The notes below the pieces were generated by a model. That model did no database searches. It had not been told where the DNA came from and saw nothing but the letters and a program-made list of their open reading frames with translations. From Fagopyrum homotropicum (taxonomy: Eukaryota; Streptophyta; Magnoliopsida; Caryophyllales; Polygonaceae): DNA of 64,000 nucleotides. The first letter of the stretch is position 1. Each line of letters begins with the position of its first letter. Shown here one piece after another: positions 11,397-22,673 of this stretch. Location: assembly GCA_033239125.1 (NCBI GenBank), contig BSWB01000001.1:162277481-162341480 (forward strand). Reading direction: 5' to 3'. A program made the position numbers and the translations under genes.

Positions 11397-12154
11397 ATCA
11401 AGTAGTGAAAAGTAAGCAATGTATACAACTCCACAATTCCAATTCCCTAATGTGGACAAGAAAGAAAGCTAAATGTTCAAAAAAACAAATCCTCAACTTA
11501 GAAGAATAACAAGAATTTCCACTTTCCGATATGAATTAATACAAAGGAAGGTACGTAGAATAACAGACAAAGAGAGGGCAAGAGATGAACTAACCAAAAC
11601 AGGGGAAGACGAGAGCCAAAGATGAAGATAAACCGAGAAACATAATGCAAAAGCTAGCTGTGGAAGTGGATCTTAAAGGAGAAGAAGAGCACACCATGGA
11701 TTTGCATTGCAATTTTTAGTTTGCCGGACGACGAGTTTTTGTGCTTCTGGTATGATTCCATCAAGCTCAGTAACAAAGAAACTAGCACGATCGTGGCCGC
11801 ATCTGGTGGCTCGGTCTGCCAACACCGCGACACCGGTGGCAATCGATTGATGGTTCTGCATCATCGTTGGAGGGAGATTCGGTAATGGATGGGGTTTTGT
11901 AGAAAGTCATGACTCCTAAGAAGCTCGATGATTCCTCTCAGGGAAGAAGAAGTGCGTTTGGTTGAGAGGAAATGAAGAAGAACAGCAAGAAGGTGAGGAA
12001 TTGAAAGAGATCTAGATCCTGATCTAAAATGTGGAACGGAAAATAGAAGGAGAAAAAGAGAGGGGAGAGAAGGAGAAGATTTTAGGGTTTGGAGTCTTTG
12101 AACGGTTAAAATAAAGTAGGGATACATTAACTTGATAACAAAATACTAATAGCC

Positions 12155-13002
12155 AAACAAGCAAGGTCAAGTATAGCACCTCGTGGAACAACATATGGGC
12201 TCTCTGGACCACTAAGAATATTCTCAAGAACAAAACTATTTGGAACATCGACCCCAGTTACAAGTATAGCACCTCCTGGAACAACATCCTTCACACAAGG
12301 AACGACTTCCTCGCCATCTTCAGCATTCACTCCATCTCCATCACCACCAGGCTAAATGGTACTTACTCGACCACTACTGCCTACAACATCCTCAAAAACC
12401 GTCATACCTCCTCAAACTACACTCTCAATATCATTTGGAAAGCTCTCAATGTCCCAAAGTGCAGTTTCATCACATGGATCGCCAGCCACAAGAAACTCCC
12501 CACCCTCTCCAAAATGCATACTTGGAACAATGCGTTAAACACCACCTGCCAGCTTTGCAACAATCACCAAGAGGACGAAGACCATCTATTCCACAATTGC
12601 AACTACGCCTGTCTTGTTCTCGATCTACTCTCCAGATGGACTCACACTCCCCCTCCTTACTCCTACAACAATAATATTTGGGAATGGCTCAACAACTCGA
12701 AGCCACATAAACATGACTTCATCTTCCACATCAAGATTGCCTCTATCGCCGGTTTCATCTATCACATTTGAAAGGCAAGGAATGACCGCATATTCAACCA
12801 AAGAAACACCCTTCCCACTTCTTCTGCCCACAACATCATTCAAGAAATCAAGATCCATGCCTCCATCCACTGGAAAGATAGGTCTCCCAACACCATCTTC
12901 TGGGCTAAAAGTTTACGCATCAATCTCTTGTAACTGATTTTGCTACCCTTCCCCCCCTCTGTACATTCTTCTCATCAATATACAACTTTTAATAAAAAAA
13001 AA
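12155..13002 (+). mobile_element. LINE 3' fragment with zf-RVT domain and target site duplication
   Basis: Translation in shifting frames gives WIASHKKLPTLSKMHTWN, then CQLCNNHQEDEDHLFHNC, the CxxC..H..C zinc-knuckle-like zf-RVT domain at the end of plant L1-type LINE polymerases, then SRWTHTPPPYSYNNNIWEWL and HWKDRS. The element ends in ATATACAACTTTTAAT plus poly(A). Near-identical 14-base flanks (12141-12154 and 13003-13016, one mismatch) are the target duplication. The 5' end is truncated, and frame breaks and stops show it is dead. Confidence 0.85.
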
Positions 13003-13067
13003 AAATACTAGTAGCCTATATATTAAACTAATACCAAAACAGCCTGGTTACCTAATTAACCCTTAAA

Positions 13068-13069
<2 letters not shown>

Positions 13070-13142
<73 letters not shown>

Positions 13143-13160
13143 CATTATCATCATCATCAT
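13070..13160. repeat. (ATT)n microsatellite grading into (ATC)n
   Basis: About 24 ATT units are followed by ATCATT and ATC units. It lies just 3' of the LINE insertion. Confidence 0.95.
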
Positions 13161-14365
13161 CTCTAACGTGGTTTTCTCAAACTTAAAAAATTATGAAAAC
13201 CCCGCAGCTAAAATCGGCGTTTACCAAAAAAAAATTTTAAAAATAAACCCGCAATTCTAAACTGCGGTTTCTTAAAAAATAATAAAAATAAAAAAAAACC
13301 CGCAGTTTAAAACTGTTGCGGGTTATTATGTTAATCCTCAGTTTCAAACAACGGGTCTACTCCGAACCTAATGTCCTTATTCTCAGAATAACTTTTATTT
13401 CATCCCTAATCCTAAAATTTTTTTTGTTTTCTTATTGTTTAGGAAAAAATCCCATATCTCCAGTTAATACTAATTTCTCTCTCAAATGACATATTTTTAT
13501 ATCATAGTTTTTATCCTAATTATATTAATATTCTAATCTCCTAATTGATAAAATAAGAATAAAAATTTACTTTTATTTGAGAAACGTATTGGATATCTCT
13601 ATCTTCGATATCGTTCTCTTCTATAAGCAATAATAGCTTGTAGTCCATCGGCGGCCTTTCATCTCAAGTTCACAATTTCAACTTAATTAGCTTATTTTAA
13701 GAGAATAGTTGGTAATGAAATGCGACAAAAATATTATTTTCAACAAATATAGGGGCATTTTGGGCAATTACATTCATGATACGAAGGGATTTTTAGGTGT
13801 GATTTTTCTATCACATAAAAAGTAATAGATATTTGAGGGGTCACCACGGACAAACTAACGTCATATAACGTAAAGAATATATACAAAAGTTATAAAGGCA
13901 CAACGATAGAATTCACAAACGTCAACCGCATTCGAGATGGGTAACCGTGACGATTATATATTGAGAATGTTTGGAAAAAAAATCAACATTTAGGAACCTG
14001 AAAGTGTCTTTTCGAAACCATGGTGCTTTTTATTTGTGAATTCTACTCAAAAATAAATAAAATTAAAAAAAAATTATGACCCACTTCCAAAAATTGGATA
14101 CATGATGCATTCGAAATACGCATTCGGTTGACATTTTGTAAATCCGATAAAAATAAATATTAGAATGATCATATTTTGTTAGACTTATGTTTGACTCGAC
14201 CAATAACCTAAAGATGGCTCGAGTTATTCTTAAAGATGGCTATATAAGTCAATAGTTTGGAACGATCGTTATATTAGTTGAGTTACTCGATTTGTTCACT
14301 CGAATAATAATTGTAAAGATAACATGTACGAGGTTCACTTCTTATGTACAGGTAAACTAATGTAT
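13161..14365. other. AT-rich intergenic stretch
   Basis: No gene seen. At 13,200-13,330, copies of AAACTGCGGTTT and its complement AACCCGCAGTTT in opposite orientation could pair as a hairpin, possibly an eroded inverted-repeat element. Confidence 0.4.
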
Positions 14366-14459
14366 TGTCAAAGTCCAATACAAACGGGCCGATAGAGCGG
14401 GGGTCGTGTGCATACGAGCGCACATGCGCATTAGGCCCAAACCTAACACATATACCCGG

Positions 14460-16656
14460 TGTTGGAGATTTGGGCTAAGTCTTCATTGTAACCGTTGAGC
14501 TTGTCTTGAGACAAGGTGCAATGAGTTGTTCACATGTGTGTCACTATGGTCCGAGTTGCGGGAGGCAAGCCATGTGACCGGCACTAAGAACAACTAGTAT
14601 TATAAGGGGAGTCGAATCAAAGCAAGGTGATTCACGACAAATTCAACTTGTGCTAGATTTTAGAAGGCCGACATTTGGGGCTTTTTAGCCACATTTTATC
14701 GTCACACATTTGGTTCTTATGCCTTATATTGACTAAAGAATATGTTGAAAATTGGTAGCAATCCAAGCTCAAATGCTCAGTGTATGTCAATGAAGCAGCT
14801 AGTGAGCTTCTTGAGGAGCTACACTAGTTTCAGCTAAGATGTTGAGTATTTTAGGATCTTGGAGCTTACCCTAGCTATATTAAAATGAATGAAGCTCATT
14901 GGAAGTGTTTGGACCAAGAAAAATAAGCTAGCTCTAAGCTAGCTCCGGGGAGCGGTTTTGGGCTCCCTATGTGGGCCTCGGGCCTTGGGCTTTCTAGGGC
15001 TTCAAGGCCCATCTTCCAAGTAACTTCCATAACCGATTTTAACCGCTTTTAACTCCCCAAAATCGTGGCCCCCTATGCCTATAAAAGGGAGAGCCATTTG
15101 CACTTGATTCCACATTCGTTTTTGCAACAATAAAGCTTTTAGTTCCATTGCATTGACATTGGATAAGTGATGCGCCCTTAGATGTCCCTTTGACGTTGAC
15201 CGTAGACGAGGAGGACGAGGCTCTAAGGTTCGCTCAGATGGACCGCTCACCCGGTCCCGAGCTAAGGCCATTGCCCGAGCCACCGGCTCCATCATCGTCC
15301 GCACCACAACTTCACTTGGGTCCATTACCGGCATGTCGTGCCTCTACACCACCATGGCATAGGCTACCGGTTCCGTTAGCGGCATGTCTCGTCTTTCCGA
15401 CTCCATGGCATGAAGCTAGCTTATTTTCTGACTATATTTTCATGTTTTCCTTTTTATGTAATAAAGGGATATTCCGTATAAGAATATTCCCTTTTGATCT
15501 TATCCTTTTAGGTTTTGATCTTATTTTTTAGTTTTTCCTTTTGGGCTTTTCTTCATGTATTTTTGTTTGGCCCGTTGGCCCATAGGTAGGCAAGACTCTC
15601 TATATAAGAGATATCTTGCCTCACTTAATTTTCATATTCAATATTACTAAGTTTTGAGAAGAATTTCCTCCTACTTAGCTTGGGCATCAAAACCTCTCTT
15701 CTATCTCTCAAATTTTATCCTTAGATCTCGTCTTTGATCCAAGAAATCCATATTCGAGGAATCTTCTTAAGAATCAACCTTCGATCCACACAAAAAGGCT
15801 TATTCGATCTCTCTAGATCGAATTAACCTTTGTTTCTTCATCGCTTCCACCCCTTTGGATCCGAAACGATACAACTTCGCATAAAGAATCAAGGAGTAGT
15901 TGGAGTTTTGCTTGATCTAGATCCGGAGTTATCCTTGGTTACCTCCAAGGACGCATCAATAAGCTTTCTTATAAGCTTGTTTGCAAAACTCGAAAGACCA
16001 GTATAGTTCCTTTGTATTGACAAAGGATAGGCATCCATCTTAGTTTGGTTTTGTATTGACAAAACCTAGAAATACCCTTTCTACAAAGTAAGACAAGTAA
16101 GTCTCTTACTTAGTCTTTGTAACGTGTAACGTTTTATCCCACTAAGGTATTTGGATATTCCCGGTGTAGGGGAAAATACACTTAGAAGGAAAATTCATTT
16201 ATGAATGACTCATTACATTATTCAAGTCAATGGTTTTAACATATAACAACCGGTTTATAAGACGTGCAATTGAACTTAACTTCTATTAGAGTTTTGTCTA
16301 CTCCTTTTCGGAGATTACAAACTCTTGGTTGAGTTTTGTCTACTCCTTTGGAGACTAAAAACTCTTAATTGAGTTTTGTCTACTCCTTTGTGGAGATTAC
16401 AAACTCTTGGTTGAGTTTTGTCTACTCCATTGGAGACTACAAACTCTTGATTGGGTTTTGTCTACTCCTTTGTGGAGATTACAAACTCTTCGTTGGGTTT
16501 TGTCTACTCCTTTGTGGAGATTACAAACCCTTGGTTAATAACTTGTTTTTAGTTCAAGATGATTATATTAATTTGTTTGGCAATTGGGAGAACCGTCTAC
16601 TCACATAAGTGAGACTACGGCCCTTTGGTCTAAAACCGGACACCGAAAATCCAACA
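14460..16656. mobile_element. 2.2 kb TG..CA element (solo LTR or non-autonomous LTR element) with 5-base TSD
   Basis: Starts TGTTGGA and ends TCCAACA, a 7-base terminal inversion. It is flanked by CCCGG at 14455-14459 and 16657-16661, and the flanks rejoin to give the intact ACCCGGCGAGG seen uninterrupted in the neighbouring LTR at about 16946. It holds two promoter-like boxes (CCTATAAAAGG near 15081, TCTATATAAGAG near 15600) and a six-unit tandem repeat. No gag-pol domain was found. I saw no matching terminal direct repeats, so a solo LTR of a Gypsy-type element is the simplest reading; a non-autonomous element is the alternative. Confidence 0.72.
16289..16536 (+). repeat. Six-unit 40-43 base tandem repeat inside the 2.2 kb element
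   Basis: Units read G(A/G)GTTTTGTCTACTCC..GGAGA(T/C)TA..AAACTCTT. Each carries CTCC/GGAG arms around a loop of variable length (TTTTC, TTT, TTTGT, ATT). At most unit junctions AAACTC pairs with the GAGTTT of the next unit, so the array could fold as a string of small hairpins. Confidence 0.88.
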
Positions 16657-17130
16657 CCCGGCGAGGTTCCATCATAAAACCAATTGACAATAGGAGGAGT
16701 AGCCCACCGACCTTATATACTAGGCTTGGAGTGTCCCCATCTTTCGATGTGGGACTTTATTATCACCAACACGCCCCCGCAATTGCATCTAGAGGATATA
16801 GACCAAGTTGCACTTGTCCACAGGTTAGGATCACGAGCCGAATTGAGGCTAACCGCTCTGTTACCATGTCAAAGTCCGATACAAACGGAACGATAGAGCG
16901 GGGGTCGTGTGCATCCGAGCGCACATGCGGTTAGGTCCAAGCCATCACATAAACCCGGCGAGGTTCCATCCTAAAACCAATTGACAATAGGAGGAGTAGC
17001 CCACCGACCTTATATACTAGGCTCGGAGTGCAACACGCCCCCACAAGTGCAACTGGAGGATATAGATCGAGTTGCACTTGTCCACAGGTTAGGATCGCGA
17101 GCCGAATTGAGGCTAACCGCTCTGATACCA

Positions 17131-17805
17131 TGATAGATTTGGTGGAAGTAGAACCACAATATATTAACGTTATTACGATTCTTTATATAAGATTACAAGG
17201 AAATCAAAATAGAATAATAAGATATTGGATATAAAATAAAATATGAACTAACCTAAAATACATAGATAATATGCTTATTATTTTGCCCAATATATTCAAA
17301 TATTAATCTCACATATCTTTCAATACGCTCCCGCAATCAAAGCGTGCGTACGCAAACGAACATTGAAGACTGCGCCATTTTATTGACAATGAGCAAAGAA
17401 AATATTTCGATCAACAATGAGCAGTGACATGAATACCACTTGTAAAATCGATATGACCACCAGTAGATCGGTGTCAACATTAGATCGATAGGACCACCAG
17501 TAATGGCTGGCAAGTTGGCGACAAATCGAGGATTGGTAGGTTGAGATCTCGAATCAAACCCGCTTTAATACCATGGAGAAGACCACATAAATAGTGGAGG
17601 TAGAACCACAACACATAATCCAGCGAGGTTCCATCCTAAAACCAATGGGCAATAGAAAGAGTAGTTCACTGACCTTATATACTATGCTCGAAGTGTCCAT
17701 CTTTCTTCGATGTGTGACTTTATAATCTCGGACATCTATCTTTCTTTCTATATATACCTAATAGATCGTTCCTTTGCTAGCTCTTGTTAAGTTGAGAAAC
17801 TAACA
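17131..17805. other. Mixed LTR fragments forming the promoter region of CslG copy 2
   Basis: A GTGGA(A/G)GTAGAACCACAA motif occurs twice (about 17,140 and 17,597), the second after AATACCATGG, a primer-site-like sequence on the minus strand. At about 17,625-17,740 a minus-oriented TRIM-like LTR piece (GAGGTTCCATCCTAAAACCA.. CTTATATACTATGCTCGAAG) ends about 65 bases before the CslG start. Only the last 50-60 bases before the ATG match CslG copy 1. Confidence 0.6.
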
Positions 17806-20800
17806 ATGGAAGAGAAGCTTCCTCTCCATGAAATCCAAGAAAAGAAGCTTACATCCGCCATTAACAAAGCTCACACCCTTATCCACTCTCTCTTCCTCTC
17901 CTTCTTTCTTTATCAAAGACTCTCGCTCCTCCTAAACCGAAACGACGCCGTTTCATCCCCTCCTTTTCTCCCATGTCTCCTCCTCTTCCTATCGGAGCTT
18001 CTCGTCTCCGTCGTTTGGCTTTCCGAGCGGCCCTATCGGTGGAGGATAATCGACAGAACCGTCTTCATCGACCGACTTCCGGCGGAATCCAACTTTCCGG
18101 CGGTCGACGTGATGATATGCACGGCGGACCCCGACAAAGAACCCACCATCGAGGTCATGAACACGGTGATTTCCGCCATGGCCCTCGACTACCCATCTGA
18201 CAAGCTCCACGTCTACCTTTCCGACGACGGTGGCGCTGACGTAACCCTAAACGCTGCCAAAGAAGCTTGGGGTTTCGCCACGTGGTGGGTCCCGTTTTGT
18301 AGAAAGTATGAAGTCAAGTGTAGATTTCCCATGGCTTATTTTGAAGAAGAAGATTCAGAGAGTACTAACGATGACTTCCTCAGAGATAGATTGCTACTCA
18401 AAGTTAGTGTTAAATTAACCTAATTTTTAAATTAGCCCATAATCATATATACATTAATGCTGCTTGATCGACTGAACTTGGATTGCAGGAGAAATATGAG
18501 GCGTTTAAGAGGAGAGTGACGATGAATCTTCAACACAACATCGGAGATATTAACAAGGAAAGCAGGAATAATCATCCACCACTTATTCAGGTTACTCAAA
18601 TAATAATTGAAACGACAACAAAAGTATAACACGTCTCTTTTTTCTTTTCTTTTTTCTTTTTTTTTTCCTTTTCTTCTGTTGTCCTGACAAAAAGTTGTAG
18701 ATTCAGATCCCTTCTGACATCTAACTAATGGGTAGATATTACTTTATGACATATGTGGACAAGCAATATACTGATTCCACCCATTTTATACAAATTAATC
18801 AATCAATTCCCTTTTAATCACATCTATCTACCCATTTAACCCAAATTCATTCCTTTCTCCACCCCCTTTTCCTTAATTTGGGGTGAAAATATAAAAACAC
18901 GTGGACAATGATATTAGTTTTTCAATATCTATATCTAGAACTGAAAGTCATAGTGAATAGTAACCAATTAATCCACGTGGGAACTTTCGACTCCAAGTTG
19001 AACTTTCGATTTTTTGAAGTTCAAATTAGATATGTTTTCAGAAAAATAAACCGTGTATCAGACCGATTAATCCATCTGGAAAATTCGACATCCAACACCA
19101 ACTAGTCTAACGATTGTAAACTTTGTTTTCTTATCCGCAAGGATGTTTTAGGGTTGACTACTTCTAGAAGACAGTTAAACATAACCGCTTTCTATTATCA
19201 AAAAAATTAGCGAATGTGTTTTACTTTAATAGCCCACTTCAGACTGAGTGCCCGTTTGGTTGAAGCGGTGAAATAGAAACGAAATAAAATCGAATATTTC
19301 CAAGAAAATAAAATAGAAATGATGAGATTACTTAAAAAAAAAATTCATAATGAATAGTAACTCTTCTATGGTATATTTCTAAATTTATTTTACCATTTTT
19401 TTAAAAAAAATTAAAATTTTCATATATTTATTATACAGATAAAAAATAACTTATGAGTATAATCGATCATGATAAATTATCTAAAATATGATTTTGTTTT
19501 CTGTTAGGTGATCAACAAGCAATATACAGATTCTTCGATTGTCAATCCAAATCATGCAGATATTCCTCAACTTACATATGTTGCTCGAGAAAAACGAACA
19601 TCTCAACCTCACAACTTCAAAGCAGGTGCACTCAATGTTCTTGTAAGTAACCATGAAATATTTTTGATGCACTAGAGCAATATAATTGTGTTGTACAGTT
19701 ATTACAAATTTCCCTTACATATGTTGCAGCTTAGGGTTTCTGGCATGTTAAGCAACTCTCCTATAATCCTAGTATTGGATTGTGACATGTATTGTAACGA
19801 TCCAACTTCAGCCAAGCAAGCCATGTGTTTCTACCTTGATCAAGAGATTTCTCCATCTTTGGGTTTTGTTCAATTTCCACAGAGGTTCCGCAATCTTAGC
19901 AAGAATGATCTCTATGACACCGGACTTAGATTACCTTTTAAGGTAAACTATATAATGACGTAATAATATGAGTAGTTTATTGACCTTATATATTAGGCTT
20001 TGCATCCGTTTATTACTGATGTTGGATAATGAGATTGAGCGCGTTTTTCAGTTGCTTTGGAAAGGTGTCGACGGGCTGAATATGGGGCCAATCTTGTCCG
20101 GAACAGGTTTCTATATTAATAGGAAGGCATTGTACTATGGTCGTTCGAAAGGTTGGTTTAAAGTTGAATTATACATCGTTTTAATTTGATAAGGAACTCT
20201 ACATAATTGGATTGACATGCATGCTATACATACATAGATCACGATCTCGTTGAATCTCGAAACATCTTTGGTTCTTCGAACGAGTTCATAAAGACTCTAA
20301 GCAAAAACGTCAAGAAGATCAACTATAGTGAAATTTTCCAACAGTTTCTACGAGAAGTCGAATTTGTAGCCTCTTGCAAGTACGAAAAGGACACCAAATG
20401 GGGAGAAGAGGTAAGAACTAATCAAACCAAATATATTTAAGGCCTTGGTACGTTGTCAAATATATAAGGTCGGTGGATTACTTAAATTGTCAATTTATTT
20501 TAGGATAGAACCTAGTGGTGGGTCGCAAACCTAAACCGCCGGTTTGGTCGGCGGTTTAGCCGGTTTATTAAAAAAATAAAAAAAAAATTGAAAAACTGGA
20601 CCAAACCGGACCAAACCGGCGGTTAACCGACGGTTTGATCTCCAAACCGCCGGTTTGGTCCATTTTTTTTTAAAAAAAATAAAAAAAATAACAAAACAGG
20701 CGGTTTAGCCCAAACCGTAAACGCACGGTTTGGCCAAACCGGCAAACCTAAACCGCCGGTTTTTGGCCGGTTCACAAACCGCCGGTTTGGCGGTTTGGTT

Positions 20801-22673
20801 CAAACCGGACCCACCTCTAATAGAACCTCAACGAACTTATGTGTTGGGCTTAACCCTTATATGTACTTGTGCTCGTATGCATCCAACTCTAAGTCCGTTA
20901 GTTACACATATAAGGTGCGGTGCATATTGGTAGTTTGGGCCCCGATCTTTGTACTGATTAGGCTCATGGTCATCTTTACGACAACCAATTGGATAACTCG
21001 CTTCTATTATGGAGTCATACTGTATTTATGTGTCTTACTTTTTGCTCATTTTCAGCTCCAACTAGGAGTGACATATGAAATGTGACAAAAGTTGATAACA
21101 ATTATGTATTATTTTCCTTATTTTGTATGGATTAGGTGGGTTACTTGTACCATTCCGTGGTTGAAGATTGCATGACAGGGTATAATCTTCACTGTGGAGG
21201 TTGGAAGTCGGTATACCTTGACCCACAAAGAGATCCGTTCTTGGGCACCACGACAACGAATCTTAACGATGTCCTAACCCAGAGTACTAGGTGGATAGCT
21301 GGCCTTATTGAAGTCGGGGTTTCAAGGTTTTGCCCGTTGATTTACGGTCCCTCTCGAAGAGGTTTAACGCTTCCTCAACGTAGTTGTTATGCTTGGCTTT
21401 CTCTTTATCCCATCATGTTCCTATCAGCTTGGTGTTTCGCTGTGATTCCCCAGTTATGTCTCCTTCACGGCATTTCCATATACCCTAAGGTAAGTACATT
21501 TTGAGTTTATAATGGCTTGTGTTTTGTTAACTTTTATTATATTTGTCACGGGACCAAGTGACGTGGAGGGCATACGTCTAATGAGACACATACAAATCTT
21601 TCGGGTTCCATCCTAAAACCAATTGGCAACAGGAGGAGTAACCCTAAGACTTATATGATAGGTTCACACAATATCGTATTATCGATGTGGGCCTTTTCAC
21701 ACATCTCAACATGTTTTGAGGTACGAGGGAATTACAACGTATGTGTGGAGTATACGTCGATAATAAAAGTATAACGGACCTAGTACATAAGGTTGGTGAT
21801 TATCCATCATATTACTAATTCATTTTATGATGGAACATCGTTGACTTATGTTGGTCTCGGGCCTAATGCACATGGGTGCTTGGAGTGCGATAAAACTCTC
21901 CACATTAAATCTGCACGAATTTTACATTGTTTCAAAGCAATTCAACCCTCCGGGTCCTAACTTATCGGGCTCGTCAGCCTTAAGACACCGATTGGGGCAT
22001 GCATAGTGATAGTCCGTGGGATTGGGATAGTTGGTCTTAGTAGATGTCATAAAGTGTCAACTGAGTTAGACTGTTGCACTTGTCACTTGGAATAGCTGGC
22101 CTTATTGTCTATATTTTCTATCAGGTCTCAAGCAACTTGTTCCCGGTGGTGGCATTCATAGTGTTGTCATCACAAATGAAGCATCTACAAGAAGTTGTCA
22201 CAACAGGCGGAACAATCGAGTCATGGTGGAACGAATGCAGGATGTGGGCGATCAAGATACTAACATCTCAAACGTACGGTTCCCTAGACGCGATATTGAA
22301 GATCCTAGGGTTAAAGACGACGAGCTTCATTCCGACCAACAAAGTCATAGACGAGGAACAAGACAAGAGGTATCATCAAGGCATCTACGACTTCCAAGCA
22401 TCAACCGTGTTTCTTGTTTCTCTCGGAACCGTTGTGATATTGAACATAGTGTGCTTCATCGGGGGATCATTGAGGATGATCATCGACAAGAATTGGGATG
22501 CAATGGCGGCACAAGTCATACTCTCAAGCTACTTGCTTGTATTGAGTAATCCTGTTATTTTGGGTATGGTTGCTAGGAATGATAGAGGAAAATTTTCTAC
22601 TTATGCAACTGTCATTTCTGTAGTTGCTTGTTTGGTGGTTTTGGCTTTGGGACCTCGCATCCTCTTGCATTAG
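17806..22673 (+). CDS. CSLG: Cellulose synthase-like protein G (CslG), tandem copy 2, intact
   Basis: Eight exons: 17806-18402, 18489-18590, 19508-19642, 19730-19942, 20052-20151, 20238-20410, 21136-21489, 22125-22673, giving 740 residues in one open frame with GT-AG introns. Two hydrophobic helices lie at about 25-45 and 54-72. GT2 motifs are SDDGG (DDG 140-142), LDCDMYCND (DxD 295-297), VVED (E450-D451) and QSTRW (489-493), followed by several C-terminal membrane segments. The MEEKLPLHE start is shared with copy 1. The protein should sit in ER/Golgi membrane and transfer a sugar from a UDP-sugar. Several CslG/CslM relatives add glucuronic acid to triterpenoid sapogenins, but the substrate here cannot be read from sequence. 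Intron 2 holds a LINE tail and a MITE piece; intron 6 holds a hAT-type MITE. Exons are very similar to copy 1, so duplication is recent or homogenised. Confidence 0.93.
18905..19200 (+). mobile_element. LINE RNase H-domain tail in CslG copy 2 intron 2
   Basis: Frames give ELKVIVNSNQLIHVG, SDRLIHLENS and LIRKDVLGLTTSRRQ, matching the RNase H end of the LINE at 34,560-35,860 (NRLAHLGISNPN, LIRKNALGWTTSRR). CslG copy 1 has nothing equivalent. Confidence 0.6.
19249..19338. mobile_element. Truncated MITE family A
   Basis: GTGCCCGTTTGGTTGAAGCG and the first part of the family A core are present, but the distal terminal repeat is missing. Confidence 0.6.
20514..20820. mobile_element. hAT-type MITE with 8-base TSD in CslG copy 2 intron 6
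   Basis: TAGAACCT flanks the element at 20506-20513 and 20821-20828. Ends are AGTGGTGGGTC and GACCCACCTCTAA, inverted and CAGTGGTGG-like as in hAT elements. The interior is built of AACCGCCGGTTTGG-type palindromic words. CslG copy 1 intron 6 reads straight through (GATAGAACTTCAATGAACTT at about 7796), giving an empty site. Confidence 0.85.

Larger units (their letters stand above)
14366..17130 (-). mobile_element. Tandem TRIM-like array (LTR - internal - LTR - internal), minus orientation
   Basis: Read on the minus strand, each short LTR ends in GGACTTTGACA and is followed by TGGTA(T/A)CAGAGC, the initiator-tRNA-Met primer binding site. A roughly 95-base internal region follows (GGTTAGCCTCAATTCGGCTC..), then a purine-rich GGGGGCG tract and the next LTR. 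On the plus strand: LTR 1 at 14366-14459 plus 16662-16771, internal 1 at 16772-16866, LTR 2 at 16867-17035, internal 2 at 17036-17130. LTRs hold a TATATAAGG box and a CCCACATCG motif. There is no coding capacity, as in TRIM elements. LTR 1 is split by a 2.2 kb insertion. No 5S-like region was noticed, so Cassandra is not favoured. Confidence 0.72.

Noticed and set aside
15190..15531. Pro-rich 113-codon open frame
   Set aside because: It lies inside the 2.2 kb TG..CA element, has no gag or pol signature, and its tail runs into a promoter-like AT-rich stretch. Not supported as a gene.
16289..16536. Regular repeat-like array suggestive of CRISPR
   Set aside because: Units abut with no unique spacers, there are no cas genes, and it lies inside a plant LTR element.
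16867..17035. TRIM-like LTR as Cassandra (5S-bearing)
   Set aside because: I could not find 5S A-box or C-box like sequence in the LTR; the call stays generic.
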